In this document: piece by piece, positions 1-11,161 of the stretch
How the letters are laid out: each line of letters starts with the position of its first letter
How positions within the stretch are numbered: position 1 is the first letter of the stretch
NCBI GenBank assembly: GCA_025531455.1
Contig: JAMYHL010000020.1
Location: forward strand, 558,001 to 622,000
DNA from: Apiotrichum sp. Y4204
Taxonomy: Eukaryota; Basidiomycota; Tremellomycetes; Trichosporonales; Trichosporonaceae
DNA length: 64,000 nt
Direction of reading: 5' to 3'
The notes under the pieces: generated by a model
Told to the model about the DNA's origin: nothing
Database searches by the model: none
The model's input: only the letters and a program-made list of their open reading frames with translations
Made by a program: the position numbers and the translations under genes

Positions 1-721
1 ACTAGTTTGCTATTACACGGTCGCCGTCTATGCCCGTTGCCGATGACTTCCATCACCGCAGAGACAAGCCAGATGGCCACACTGGCCACAGCGATGGTGC
101 TGTATCTACGTGGGCGATTGGGGCCTTGTATGCCAGGCACCAGACACAAATATTTCATGCCCGCCGACCTGTGGCCCGCGGCCTCTGCCACGCTTCTTTT
201 TTTTTTTACCCTGATTTTAATGGCCTTTTTAATGAGATCACCTCTTGACACGACAAACGTGCCGACATGCCGCAAATGTGGGAATAATGGGGGCCGGTTG
301 CCCTCTCCATCCATCATCCTCTGGTCACTCCGGGGGCCGAAATCACCGTCGTGGTATTTGCATGAGGTCTGCATGGCTCGATCCGTCGGCGGTTGCCGAT
401 CTGGTCGATTGCTTCCGACTGCCCCCCGCCACCCGTCATTACTTTTGGTATCAAGCTGGTGGAGGTTGATGGGTGAGTCAACTGGACGCGACGCGTTTTG
501 AGGGAAAGTGGTGGCCGTGGTGGACGAAGAAGCCACCGGTTGTAATCCTTCCCACACTCAACCTCAAACAAGAATCCACAATCAACACCTCATCGTCATT
601 ATCATCATCAGGATATCAAGCATTATAATATTTCAATTGGACGACCACCACTTTGAACAACAAAAGCCATCTGTGAGCTCGTTGACACGGTTGAGTGTCG
701 CGAGCTTTTATGGTCGCAATC
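1..721. other. Intergenic region upstream of the RAD5-like gene
   Basis: No convincing gene is seen. Overlapping short ORFs have mixed composition, no recognisable domain and no splice pattern. There is a T-run near 198-209. From about 580 the sequence becomes rich in ATC/CAT and looks like promoter and 5' leader for the gene starting at 722. The window starts inside this spacer, so the end of an upstream gene could lie here unseen. Confidence 0.6.
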
Positions 722-3700
722 ATGTCAGAACCTAAATCCGATCTCTTCTTCCCCGCCGATGCCGACATTGAGGAAGACGATGTAATTCCCTCCAGGTCTT
801 CGCAGGCATTTGAACCATCACCATCACCGATTCCTCTTCAACGGAAGTCAAGTCCAAAAGAGGCCCTCTTTCAACCGTTCGATGATGACGAGGAGAGCGA
901 CGACAACGACGTCCCCGTGGCTTCAACGTCCTCCGGTCCGCGGCGCGTGCCATCTCAACGGTCCTCTGTCGCGAAACGTTCATCTCCACGCCCAGCACCT
1001 TCGTCCCCACCTGACACGTCGCGCCTAGTTCGTCCCGGGTTTACGCGCGGCTACCTCGGCGAGTTCGTCTGCGAGGGTTGGTCATTGTCCAAAGGCAAGG
1101 GGTATTGCTCTCCAGGATCGAAAGTTGTGTTTGAGCGCCCAAAGCCTCAGAACCTGGGCACTTCCAGTACTTCTGACACCAAGGCTGGACCGGCGAGAAT
1201 CGTGAATGGCAAAGTTGTTCACGCCAAGAAGCCTGTTGGCGGAACACAGATGAAGCTGAGTGCCATGATGAAGAAGCCTCTTCCTGCTGTGAGTTGAGCC
1301 TTCTCTACAATCGACTGACAACAGGCCCAGAAGAAGTCTACAAAGGCCAAAGTGGATCAGATTATTCGTTTCCGAAACGAGAGAGGGTTCGGTAAGTTTT
1401 ATATCGTGAATATGTGCTCACATTGTCAGAAGTCGGCCGTCTGTCAGTCACAGAAGCCGGCTTTCTCGTTCATCTTCTGGACGCTGGCGTTAGTGAGTTC
1501 TTTATTTCTGAACATGCCCTGATCTTTTAGTTGAACTCGAGGGCCTCGTTATAGACTGTCCCCAAGTCTTGGCCACTGGAAGTACCATTCTTCTCAACAT
1601 CCAGGTCTTCCTAGCCCGAAAGGGCTTTGAAAAGTTGGAGAAGAAAGACCGCAGCGAGAAGAGCACGTTTTGGCAGGAACAACAGGAGACTGAGGAAGAG
1701 GAATCTATGCGGAACCGCAAAGAGGCGCTTGGCGCGTTATTCAGTGGGTGTGCAGATTATTCGTCTCTGACTGCCTAGGTCGTATCGGTGTGAAGCCTAT
1801 TCAATCGAACTCGCTTCTTCTCTCACAGAAAAAGGCCAATACCGCAGCAGCGACAATCAGCGACGCATCACTGCAACACTTTGACAATAAGTCATCGCGG
1901 AAAAGCCCTAGCTCGAAGAATGGGTCGAAACAGGCATCAGCGCAGAATAGCGACGAGGAGGACGAGGATGAAGATTCAGGTGACGAAGCGGAAAAGCTCA
2001 ACGATGAGCAGATGGGTGAACTTGACAATATCTACCGGAAGTGAGTTGGCGTCTACTTCCCCTCCTGACCTTTAGAGCCCAGATGAACGACGTCAAGCTC
2101 GAGGAGACCGACCCACCACCATCATTCCTTTACACACTCCGTCCGTACCAGAAGCAGGCTCTCACCTGGATGGGATCTCGAGAAACTGGCAAGCACAATC
2201 TGCGAGAATCAAACCAAACGCTTCATCCGTTATGGGAAGAGTAGGTTTTGCTAGTGCTCTCCACTGACGAAAGATATCTTTTTCGAAAGGAACAGGTTAT
2301 TGGGGGCCCGATCGAGATCGAAGACGATGACGACTGGATTGACCCTGACCGGAAGTTCTACTGGAACCCATACAGCGGAGAGCTCAGCCTTGAGTTCCCA
2401 AAGACGGAAGCCAGTGCCAAAGGCGGCATTCTTGCTGATGCGATGGGTGAGCTGCAAAGATTTCACAGTTGGCTGATCGACAGGCATGGGAAAGACCTGT
2501 ATGATGACAGCCCTCATTCACAAGCATCGGCAGGATGACGATCCAGAGTCGTCCGAGCCTCTTGCCGATGAGTCTGAACCTCCGAGCAAGCGCCGAAAGT
2601 TTGTGCAAGTTACCCTTTCCAATCAGTGGCGCGCTGTGGCCAACGCCCCTAAACGCACGAAGCAGCCCCCGAGTGTCACGCTTGTCGTCTGCCCAGTCTC
2701 ACTTGCATCCCAGTGGCAGGCTGAAATGGACAAGATGTCGGAAAAAGGTTCGCTGTCTAGCTTTCTCTGGTATGGGAACGACCGTGCCGATATCAGCACG
2801 CTCCTCGCTCAAGAGGGCAAGAAGAAGGTGGACGTGCTCATCACAAGCTATGGTACCCTTGTGAGCGAGTATCAGCGTTGGAGGAAGAACAAAGAGAAGC
2901 CAAACTATGATGGGCGAAGCATTTATGATTGTGAGTCTCACACTTTGGTTTCTGAGTTTTGACCAAAGATGAGTTTCTTCGCATCGTTCTCGACGAGGCG
3001 CACAACATCAAGAACCGTACAGCTCAGGTTTCCAAGGCATGTTATGAGCTCAAGGGCCGCCGCCGTTGGGCTCTGACTGGCACTCCCATTGTCAACCGAT
3101 TGGATGACTTGTTTTCGTTGCTGTGAGTGAAAATTGTCTTCACCTTTTAACACTAGGCATTTCCTTCGCCTCGACCCATGGGGATTGTACAGTTTCTTCC
3201 GCAGCTTTGTCACCATTCCCTTCCTGAATCACGACCCAAAGGCGATCAACGTTGTGCAGTACATCCTCGAATCGTGCCTCCTTCGCCGTGAGAAGAACAT
3301 GCGTGACAAGGATGGCAAGCTTGTCGTCGACCTCCCTCCAAAGACTATCGATGTTCAGGTCCTCAACTTTTCCCGCGCTGAAAGAGCGATTTATAAGCGC
3401 CTCGAGGATACGGCAAAAAGGCGTTTCATTGAGATGGACGCTGATGGCCGCGCAATGTCAAACTACACGTCCATCTTGGCGATGCTCATGAAGTGAGTAG
3501 TTGATGATCTTTCTTCACTAACTCAAGGCTGCGCCAATGTGTCGATCACCCGTTACTGGTTATGGGCAAGGGCGATGATGACCAAAGTGGGAACGCACTG
3601 CTGGATACCAAAAACGACGGAGAACAAAGTGTCAAAGAGCTCATTGCCAGCTATGCTGGAGGATCGGATTCCAGCTCCAACGCAGTCGATCCAGCTTATG

Positions 3701-4727
3701 CCTTGCAGGTGTTGAAAGAGTTGGGTGAGACGGAGTCGACACACGAGTGCGCAATTTGCTTTGGCGAGGTGTTTGACGAGGTCCTCCTGCCCTGTTTCCA
3801 CAGAGGGTAAGTCCAACCAAGTCCATTGAAGCTGACGGGCAGATGCCAGGATTGCATTGTCGAGTACATTGGTCATTGCGAGGACACTGGGAAGAAAGCC
3901 TCATGTCCCACCTGCGGTAAAGGTCCGGTCACTGTGTCCGATCTCCGCGCTGTTCAGAAACGCCGCAAACGCGTCAACCCACTCATGGAAGGGGGCGAAG
4001 AACCAGCCTCCCAGGAATCGACGTCGATTACACTCGGCAGATTGGATCTGGTGCAAAGCACCAAGCTGCGTGCACTTGTTCGCAAACTGGGAGAAATGCG
4101 CGAGCGTGAGCCGACCTTCAAGGCTCTGGTTTTCTCGCAGTTTACTTCGTTCCTTGGTGAGGACTAACTATTCACCGGACAAATCTAATTGTAGATCTGA
4201 TCGAAACGACACTCACGAAAGAGGGGGTCCGATGGCTGCGGTTCGACGGTTCAATGAGCCAAGCTCAACGTGCTGCCTGTGTTGCAGAGTTCGGAGAACC
4301 GGCTAAGGAACCCGTTGTCTTGTTAATTTCTCTCAAGGCTGGTGGTGTTGGATTGAACCTTACCATGGCGAATCGTAGGTGCAGATGAGGTTACTCTACT
4401 GATAAAAGACGTCTTCATGATGGATACATGGTGGAACGAGGCCATCGAGCAGCAGGCTATCGACCGCGTCCATCGACTGGGTCAAAATCTGCCTGTGTTT
4501 GTCACGCGGTATATTATCAAGGGCACTGTTGGTGAGTTGCCTCCCCTCCGGTTACTGAAGAAACTCTCTAACGTGCAGAAAAACGCATCATGAAGATTCA
4601 GCGCACCAAGACGGCGCTCATCAACGCCTCCTTGGCCAACGGACAAAAGGACAAGCATGCCACGCTTGCAGACATCAAGAAGATCTTCGGTTTGGATGAA
4701 GCCGATAGCGAGGACGAGACATATTAG
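722..4727 (+). CDS. RAD5: RAD5-type SNF2 helicase with HIRAN and RING domains
   Basis: This is a DNA damage tolerance protein of the Rad5/HLTF family, which polyubiquitinates PCNA and remodels stalled forks in the nucleus. The N-terminus is disordered. A HIRAN domain follows (1330-1650). The SNF2 ATPase has Walker A GMGKT split by a 37-bp intron (2447-2483) and the DEAH box [14 protein letters not shown]3HC4 RING inserted in the helicase starts CAICFGEV and ends CPTCG. The helicase C lobe includes [21 protein letters not shown] and DRVHRLGQ. That domain order is diagnostic of Rad5. About 14 short introns break the gene; the first is 1289-1324. The start MSEPKSD at 722 was chosen because the preceding codons look like leader. 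Expected length is about 1150-1180 aa, usual for the family. Individual exon borders are read by eye and some could shift by a few bases. Confidence 0.93.
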
Positions 4728-4986
4728 AAGAGGCAAGCTGTACATGGTAAAGCTTCCAAGTTGTGTATCGAGTAGTCCCTTCATGCACTCTTCTAGCGGG
4801 CGCCCCACCCCGACAGGGCGGGGCCCAACCCACACAGCTTCTTTGCGCGGTGCAATGCCTTGATTTCGGCGTCTGCTCACTTCAGCATTAATAACTGATC
4901 CCACTTCACGCAGTACTCATTTCAGTTCGAGTTACTTCCACTCTTGCAATAACTCTTGTCTTGTTGTCATTCAGTCAACTGTCGAA

Positions 4987-5387
4987 ATGAAACGCAATCT
5001 GGCCGATGCTGAAGTCGAGGAGCAAGCCGATGAGACGACCCAGGTCAAGCACGAACCCGAATTCGACTCAGAGTCTCCAAAGCCCCGCAAACGCGCCAAG
5101 TCGGGCTCATCTCAAGTCGACACCCGCAACGGCACACTTACCAAGCCTGGCAAGGGCTCGAAGTGGACGGCCGAGCAGCTCGAGGCGCTCTTCAACGCCG
5201 CGACGCGTGGTGCGTCGTCGCTCAAGGCGTTCGAGGACCAAGTTCCCGGCCGCACGGCCAACCAGGCGTATCAAACCTGGAGGTGGGACAGCCGTGGAAC
5301 GAGTCTGACGCCAGGATGACCATCCAGCCGTTCTTACTGGAGGTGCTGCGTAGCCGTGCCGGCGGCGGTGAAGTTAAGAAGGACTGA
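4987..5387 (+). CDS. Small Myb/SANT-like DNA-binding protein
   Basis: Two exons (4987-5282 and 5315-5387) separated by a 32-bp intron with a CTGAC branch sequence give 122 aa in a clean frame. The N-terminal half is acidic, then basic (PKPRKRAKSG, a likely nuclear signal). The second half reads KWTAEQLEALFNAATRG, then VPGRTANQAYQTWR. This resembles one Myb/SANT repeat with regularly spaced aromatic residues. A role in chromatin or transcription is inferred from this alone. It lies 259 bp after RAD5 on the same strand, with a separate leader. I do not recognise an ortholog. Confidence 0.7.
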
Positions 5388-5986
5388 GGCAGCGTGTCGT
5401 ATGCGTCGTTCCGGAACTAGCAGAACAAAACATCGTTGAGAAACTATCGAGTTGGATGAAGCCGCGGGCGACCGAGACCCATCGAGTAAAGGCTGGAATG
5501 TACTGTACAATTGGGGCTCCTTGCAAGAGCTGTTGCACGGCAGGCCTGGTAGGTCTTATTGTCATCAGATCCTTGTCGTCAGTTGCGCAGCGTGCCGCAC
5601 ATCAAGGGCGCAGTGGTCCTGCAGCGAACGTGGACGCCCTCTGTCTTGCCATCCTACTGAGACATCTGCTGTTGACCCCGATTCTCGCACTGGTCAGCTA
5701 ACATACACTTGTGACGTGGGCGGACTATCGAGGGCGCAAGGGGTGCAGATGGAAACGATGGCCACGAGGCGTGCATCGTTCGCTCGACGCTCAAGTTTGC
5801 TTTGTGCTCGCTGTCGAGTTGCGCCGCCTGTGTTGGGGCGTGTCCTGCCGTGCCCAGTGTCTCCCCTCTTATCTTCATTCCTCTCACCCTCATCATCTCT
5901 TTTATTCTCATTACTGATACTCCTCTTTCTGTGGCGAAGTTGCCAACCATCCTTGGAGCTCCTATGAAACATTCCTTCCGTCAACA
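5388..5986. other. Intergenic region and leader of the SET-domain gene
   Basis: ORFs here overlap in several frames and show no domain. From about 5860 to 5985 the + strand is pyrimidine-rich (CTCTTATCTTCATTCCTCTC type), as expected for the 5' leader of the gene at 5987. Nothing else is seen. Confidence 0.6.
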
Positions 5987-6940
5987 ATGAACACCGAACC
6001 CACCTCCGCGCTGTACGAAACCAAGGACATCCCAGGCAAAGGCCGTGGCCTCGCCGCCGTTTCTGCCATTCCACAGGGCACGCGGATCCTAGCTGAGAGA
6101 CCGCTCTTCGTCGTCCAGAAAACCCACGACGCAGCGCTTAACGAGGCCACCATCGCAAAGCTCAAGACTCTCCCAACCGACTCGCAGCGCGCCTTCCTCA
6201 CGCTCCACAACGCGTTTCCGAACAGCACGTACCGCTTCGCGGATATCGTTAACACCAACGCGCTCCCCTGCGGCGCGGGGTCCTCCATAGGCGGCCTATA
6301 TCCCACCCTTTGCCTCGTCAACCATTCCTGCGCCCCAAACGCGCATACCTCCTGGAACCCCGACGCGGGGCACGAGACGCTGCACGCCATCCGTGATATT
6401 TCCCCCGGCGAGGAAATCACGATCGGATACAAGCTTGACGGCCCGCAGCGCGAGCGCCGGGCCGCGTTGAAGCACAACTTCGGCTTCAACTGCGAATGTG
6501 AGGTCTGCGCGCAGGGGGGATGCGCCCTCGCGGCGAGCGACGAGCGCCGCGTGACGATCGCGTATCTCGACGAAGCGATCGGCGACCCCACGCGCATGAT
6601 GCACGACCCCCGTGCAGTGCTTGCGGATTGCCGTGCGCTCCTCGTGCTCCTTCGCGAGGAATACACCGCCCCGGGAGCGGCCGTCGCCCGCGTATATTAC
6701 GATGCCTTCCAAGTTGCTAGCGCGCACGGCGGCCGCGAGCGCGCCAAGGTTTTCGCGATGCGCTCGTACGATGCCCGCCGCATTTGTGAAGGAGAGGATC
6801 ACCCCGAGACGCACCGCATGAAGGCTTTCGGCGCCGATCCCGCCAAGCACCCCGCGTTCGGCGCGTACGGAACCCGCATGGCCTCCCGTGGCCCCGTGCC
6901 CAAGGATGCTGCGTTCGAGAAGTGGCTCTGGATGACCTAG
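5987..6940 (+). CDS. SET-domain protein (SMYD-like, no MYND finger)
   Basis: This intronless gene encodes 317 aa of a SET-domain protein, probably a protein lysine methyltransferase. The SET core starts near residue 10 (KGRGLAAVSAIPQGTRIL) and has the cofactor/pseudoknot motif NHSCAPNA near residue 112 and GEEITIGY near 142. The post-SET cysteine cluster FNCECEVC lies near 165. There is no MYND zinc finger between the split SET halves, unlike classical SMYD proteins; this matches the short fungal SET proteins of unknown substrate. Being intronless in an intron-rich neighbourhood is notable. Substrate and location cannot be told from sequence. Confidence 0.88.
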   Translation: MNTEPTSALYETKDIPGKGRGLAAVSAIPQGTRILAERPLFVVQKTHDAALNEATIAKLKTLPTDSQRAFLTLHNAFPNSTYRFADIVNTNALPCGAGSSIGGLYPTLCLVNHSCAPNAHTSWNPDAGHETLHAIRDISPGEEITIGYKLDGPQRERRAALKHNFGFNCECEVCAQGGCALAASDERRVTIAYLDEAIGDPTRMMHDPRAVLADCRALLVLLREEYTAPGAAVARVYYDAFQVASAHGGRERAKVFAMRSYDARRICEGEDHPETHRMKAFGADPAKHPAFGAYGTRMASRGPVPKDAAFEKWLWMT

Positions 6941-7348
6941 TAGGAGTCTGCAGCACAGCCTTTGGACCATTATATCAGTAGGACAGCGGTCTCGGCACAC
7001 TTCGATAGGGTAAGGTACAATACGGACAGGCGATACTATGATACTATGCAGTGCCGTTCACAATATCTTGAATGGTGGGCAGTGGAGTTCAGGCTGTTTG
7101 CTCAGGCAGAATGTTGTCCGTGCTGTTGGGCAAAGGTTGAGACTGCATCGACTTGTCATCAGTTCTCAGCGACGCTGCGCGACCGTAACCAAGCTTGAAG
7201 ACATTGCATTTCACGACTATAAGTTTGAGGACCTTGCATGTCCATTGTCAGGACCAAGATTGAATCACACGGAAACCCAAAGCATAAGTTTTACAAAGCG
7301 AGCATACCAGTCAGAGATGTTGAGAGATTGTTTGTCTAGATCTATCGT
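6941..7348. other. Convergent 3' spacer between SET and MFS genes
   Basis: About 400 bp between two converging stop codons. It is more A/T-rich than the flanking coding sequence and has only short overlapping ORFs. It probably holds both 3' UTRs. Confidence 0.6.
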
Positions 7349-9101
7349 CTAGAGTTTCTGTTGTGTTTGAGTCTGCAGTTCGATGTCTTTTCCGGCATTG
7401 TCCCCAATCTTGGGCCCATCGATTCCCTGCATCAGCTCGTCCAGCTGGTTGGTGGCGCTGATAATCGACGCGTTGTCCCGCGCAGACTTGTCGTCGTCGC
7501 GGTGGTCTAGCGCAAACTTTACCCTTGCCTTCATCTGGGGAATGACAGCAATGATTCCACCCACAAGGAAGGTCGCGCCGCAGAAGATGCCGGCGTAGGT
7601 GAACTTTTCGTTGCCAGAGGTGATGAGAGCTGTTGTCAGAATTATGCTCGCCACAGCCGCCATGACAATTGACTGCCATAAACTCACCCCCACAAATCAC
7701 GGGCCCCACCAGCGTCGGGAGGGCGAGCATGGTAATAAGCATGCCGATACGCATGCCCACCTCTTGGACGGGCGAGATGGCAGCCACGGCAGCGCCGAGG
7801 AGCGAGAAGAACGCTCCCGACGTGATGCCGTAGAGAGTCAGCCCGATAATGGTCCCAGGAGTTCCCACAGGTGGCGCCCAAGTCGCGAACATGATGATTG
7901 CCGACATGGGAGCAATGGATCCAAAGGTGTACCACACGCCCAGGAAGTCTGCAGCCCACCCTCCGCCCAACCGCCCAACGATGCTACCGGCACCAGCAAT
8001 GGCGATCGAGTAGTCGCCAATGTGGGGCGGAACGTTGTTGCCTGCTGCGTAGCTCAAGGCATGGTAGTATGGAGAGAAGATGCTGTATGTGTGAGTAGGA
8101 TGTTACGGGATACGCCGCCATTAGGAGCACTCACTTGAATCCAATCACCATGCACCCGATGACCAGGAACGCATACGGCACCTCATGCCAGGGTCGCTTC
8201 ATATGGCTGAGAGGCGGTGGGCGTGAGGGAGGCAGGCGAGCGCGCATAAAGATGCAAGCGGGGAGCATGAGAACACAGTTGAATCCGGCGATGATGAGCA
8301 TCGAGTCCCGATACGCTGAGCATTAGCACACGTTAACCCTGGAACTCACAGAGCTGGGCAAAAAGCCTCTCAATCATGATCGGGTAGACCACGCTGCCGA
8401 CACCTGCGCCCGTAGTCACAATTCCCATGGCGAGCCCTCGACGACGGAGGAACCAGTGTGCGACTACAGCAGTCGCCGGCGAGTAGACGAACGCCCCGGA
8501 CACACCAAAAAGGAAGGACGCTAGGAAGATCTGGTAGAACTCTTGGCAGACTAACGTCAGGCTCTGGTGGGCAATGCAATGGCTGCTTCTCCACACTTAC
8601 ATGCCAGACCCACGATCGAACACACGCCGAGCACGAGGCCAGTTACACACAAGACGCGCGCCCCGTGGATATCAAAGAAACGGCCGGCAGCGACGGCGAA
8701 GGTGAACTCGACAAAGTTTTGGATAGATCCAATCCAGGCAACGGTGGACCTGCTGTACTCGCTCAACTGATTCTTAAGGTAGTATGCCTGCAACTGTCCG
8801 GTAGTGTTCACTGAATTGTGTGAGTGGCGAGACTTGCCGACCTTTCAGTCATTAGAGCATCGCACTCACTGAAACCAAAGACGACGAACAGTAGGAAGCT
8901 GCACGCCATTACGACTAGCCAGGCATCGCGACCACCGTCGGGCGGCGGTCCATGGTCGATTACGCTACTGCGACTGATATGTGGTGCCAACGAGATCGAA
9001 GCAGCAGCGTGGGAGTCTTCATTTGCGGGGATCGAGACGTTCCGGGGGTCGTCCCCCGCTTCATTCGCCCCGCCGTGTAAAGTCTCACTCTGTGATCCCA
9101 T
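7349..9101 (-). CDS. MFS transporter, monocarboxylate (MCH) type
   Basis: A major facilitator superfamily membrane protein with about 12 membrane segments, related to fungal Mch/monocarboxylate transporter homologs. It starts at 9101 (MGSQSETLHGG) with a hydrophilic tail of about 65 residues. TM1 is DAWLVVMACSFLLFVVFGF. Later exons show NTTGQLQAYYLKNQL, a loop with HWFLRRRGLAMGI between TM4 and TM5, and GRLGGGWAADFLG at the central loop, all typical of this family. At least five short introns are visible; the last lies near 7630-7690 and joins GPVICG to ALITSGNEKF. The C-terminus is cytosolic and charged. Substrate is unknown; many Mch homologs in yeast do not move monocarboxylates. Confidence 0.88.
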
Positions 9102-9680
9102 CTGTCGTGCGTGTGAGCGATGGCCACTCAAAGAATCGCCCTCTACAAAGTGAGTGAGCGACAGTAAGTGAAGACAGTTAGAGAGTGAGAGAAGTGGGAC
9201 ACACGGGAACAAGTAGTAGGTGAGCAAGGTGGGGATGACTAACGATGGAGCCAGCGCTTACCATACATTCCACCCGGGAAAAGTGGATCAACACTTTCAA
9301 GGACCGACCGACTCAGAATGCCGATAGGGCTTAGTTTTAACAGCAAGTTTATGCCAAGCCTCTCTCATTTGAAGAATATAGAAAGGAAATACGGAGATAA
9401 CCTGTTACCCTTGCGGACAGAAGCTGATTGCCTCTGAAGCTCTGATACTCCTCACATCATCGACGTGCCTGGGATGCCGATCTGGGCGCCGATGCCCCTT
9501 ACAAACGTTACATTTGCTACAACTCCGATCCGATGTTCGTCAGGAGACAAGCCCATGCGGTTGTCATTCACCAACGCATAGCACGATCTTGCACAGTTCA
9601 TGACCCTCCCTCGAGACCACTAGAATGCTTAAAAGGCCCATGAATTTTTGGCGAAACGTGAGAAGAGATTTTCGCAAACC
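9102..9680. other. Spacer between MFS gene and tRNA
   Basis: Promoter side of the MFS gene (transcribed leftwards) and 5' flank of the tRNA. No ORF with family features was found. Confidence 0.55.
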
Positions 9681-9767
9681 GCCCCCTTAGCAAAGTGGTT
9701 AATGCGCCTATCTTATGAGGATAACTGTGAATATGGGAGATCGCAGGTTCGAATCCTGCAGGGAGCA
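9681..9767 (+). tRNA. tRNA-Ile (UAU anticodon) with a 14-nt intron
   Basis: The 87-nt sequence folds as a cloverleaf if a short intron is allowed. An A box lies at about 9688-9698 and a perfect B box GGTTCGAATCC at 9746-9756. The T stem is GCAGG/CCTGC. The anticodon stem CCTAT (9707-9711) pairs with ATGGG (9733-9737). The loop reads CT-TAT-G, putting UAU at 9714-9716. The inferred intron is 9718-9731 and contains ATAA (9721-9724), complementary to TTAT of the anticodon loop, as seen in nuclear tRNA introns. Oddities are a C-A mismatch at acceptor position 3:70 (GCCCCCT against AGGGAGC) and G rather than A at position 37. An intronless class II (Leu) fold was considered and fits worse. Confidence 0.68.
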
Positions 9768-9780
9768 TTTGAGATTAACC

Positions 9781-9785
9781 TTTTT
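9781..9785 (+). terminator. RNA polymerase III terminator of the tRNA
   Basis: A run of five T lies 13 nt after the tRNA discriminator base, the standard Pol III stop signal. Confidence 0.65.
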
Positions 9786-10414
9786 AGGTTTGAAACTCTG
9801 TGTACGCTCTCACACGTCCAGATAGGCGTCAAGCATACCCGAGCGGCGAAGTTGGATGCATTGCGCCAGATGCTGTGTGATCGCACGCGGGTTTTGTGGT
9901 AGCAGAGTGATCCAGTGGATGTGGAGGGGGGAGGAATGTGACCGAGATCGAGAATAGCTTGAGATTTCGAAATCGAGTGGGGTGTGGATGCTGATGTCGT
10001 ATGTGAGCAGACGACGGCGAAGCGACTCCCGGAGTTGAAGGTGGTGCTCCGAGTAGTTCAGAGCAATATATACTGCCCGCGGCGACGAGGGCATACAGAA
10101 GCAGGTTGCGGCAATCTGTGGGGACCTGGTGGTTGTCAGTGTGCAATGTGGCAGTCCTGCCTGCTCGAAGGGAAAGTGGTTCGTCTGTCGAGAGTCGCAG
10201 AGGGACTGGGCGAACAGATGAAAGAATGGTTGTGATAGCAAGGAGCAGAGTGCGTATGAGTAAAATACTATAGAGAGCGTGACAGAGGGATGGCGGCGAG
10301 GGGGAAGTATGAAATGGTTGTGAAAGAGTTGTATACAGGTGGTGGTAGTCAGAGGAGGGAAGACGTGCATTTTCGTCCATTTATATGGCGACCACTGACG
10401 GCTTAAGCTGACAG

Positions 10415-10435
10415 GTACTGTACAATATACAGTAC
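10415..10435. repeat. Perfect inverted repeat GTACTGTA-n5-TACAGTAC
   Basis: Two perfect 8-bp arms (10415-10422 and 10428-10435) flank a 5-base spacer. The form suits a dimeric factor site or a small hairpin. No function can be assigned from context. Confidence 0.5.
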
Positions 10436-10501
10436 AATGCACTGGAGCCCTCGCTGAGTGGGACGATAGAGGAAGAAGGGTGGGGAGAAGACGTGGGTCA
10501 T

Positions 10502-10525
10502 GGGGGAGGGGGAGGGGGACAGGGG
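10502..10525 (+). repeat. G-quadruplex-type motif downstream of the RBM39-like gene
   Basis: Three runs of five G separated by single A, then ACA and GGGG. A strong quadruplex pattern within the 1.4-kb spacer. Confidence 0.6.
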
Positions 10526-11161
10526 CAGAAGTCTGTTCCCCCCAATGCCTATCATACTCCGGGGGTGATCAGCAACACGACAACCGGGACGAGGTGAAAG
10601 CGGAGCAGGGAAGATTGGTGAGTGAAAGTGAATGAAGAGAACAGTGAACCTGCAAGAAGTCGGAGACAAGAGAGAGAATCAAGAAGAGAAGACACGACGT
10701 GCTCGAGAAGCAACAGAGACGCACGAACAAGGATGGATGGATGGATAATAATGACGAGTGAATGATGAGGACAGTATTGGTGCCAGCGAGCTTGCTCGTG
10801 ACCGCCCTCGAAGGACGACCGCCCGTGCGCCTGTGAGAATATAAAACAGAACTGCCTATGAGAATCGAGGAAGGATGTGGATCTACGGGCGCTCGCGCCT
10901 TCTGGCCATCAATAGCTCAGGTGATCAGGCGCGAGAAGCACAGTCGTCTCGGACACGAGCAGAACACACCGACTGTCTGCCTCCACGCCCTTCCCATGCC
11001 CGGTCCCCACCAACCCATGTGCCTCATCTCGCCTCAGACATTCTCAAGTAACGGTCGGCAGAGACAAATATATGGATGCAATGCATACCTCATACTAATA
11101 CTAGATCGCGCTGTACACACGGAGTGAGAACAATAATGTCTTGGTCGCAGAACCCGAATCA

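Larger units (their letters stand above)
9768..11161. other. Long spacer downstream of the RBM39-like gene
   Basis: About 1.4 kb without a supported gene. Minus-strand ORFs at 9810-10442 and 9829-10380 overlap in different frames, are rich in Ser/Pro/His/Leu and have no domain, so they are probably chance ORFs in pyrimidine-rich sequence. The region holds a G-run cluster (10502-10525), a perfect dyad (10415-10435) and a GGAT-type repeat near 10731-10745. Confidence 0.5.

Noticed and set aside
7..501. 164-codon ORF at the left edge
   Set aside because: No domain, includes a T-run coding for Phe, and overlaps other frames; probably chance.
9681..9767. Reading the tRNA as an intronless class II tRNA-Leu (GAG)
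   Set aside because: The anticodon stem does not pair in that register and the extra arm is not a proper stem, while the intron model pairs all arms and explains the anticodon-intron complementarity.
9810..10442. 210-codon minus-strand ORF after the tRNA
   Set aside because: Overlaps another open frame of similar length, pyrimidine-driven composition, no domain, no splice sites.
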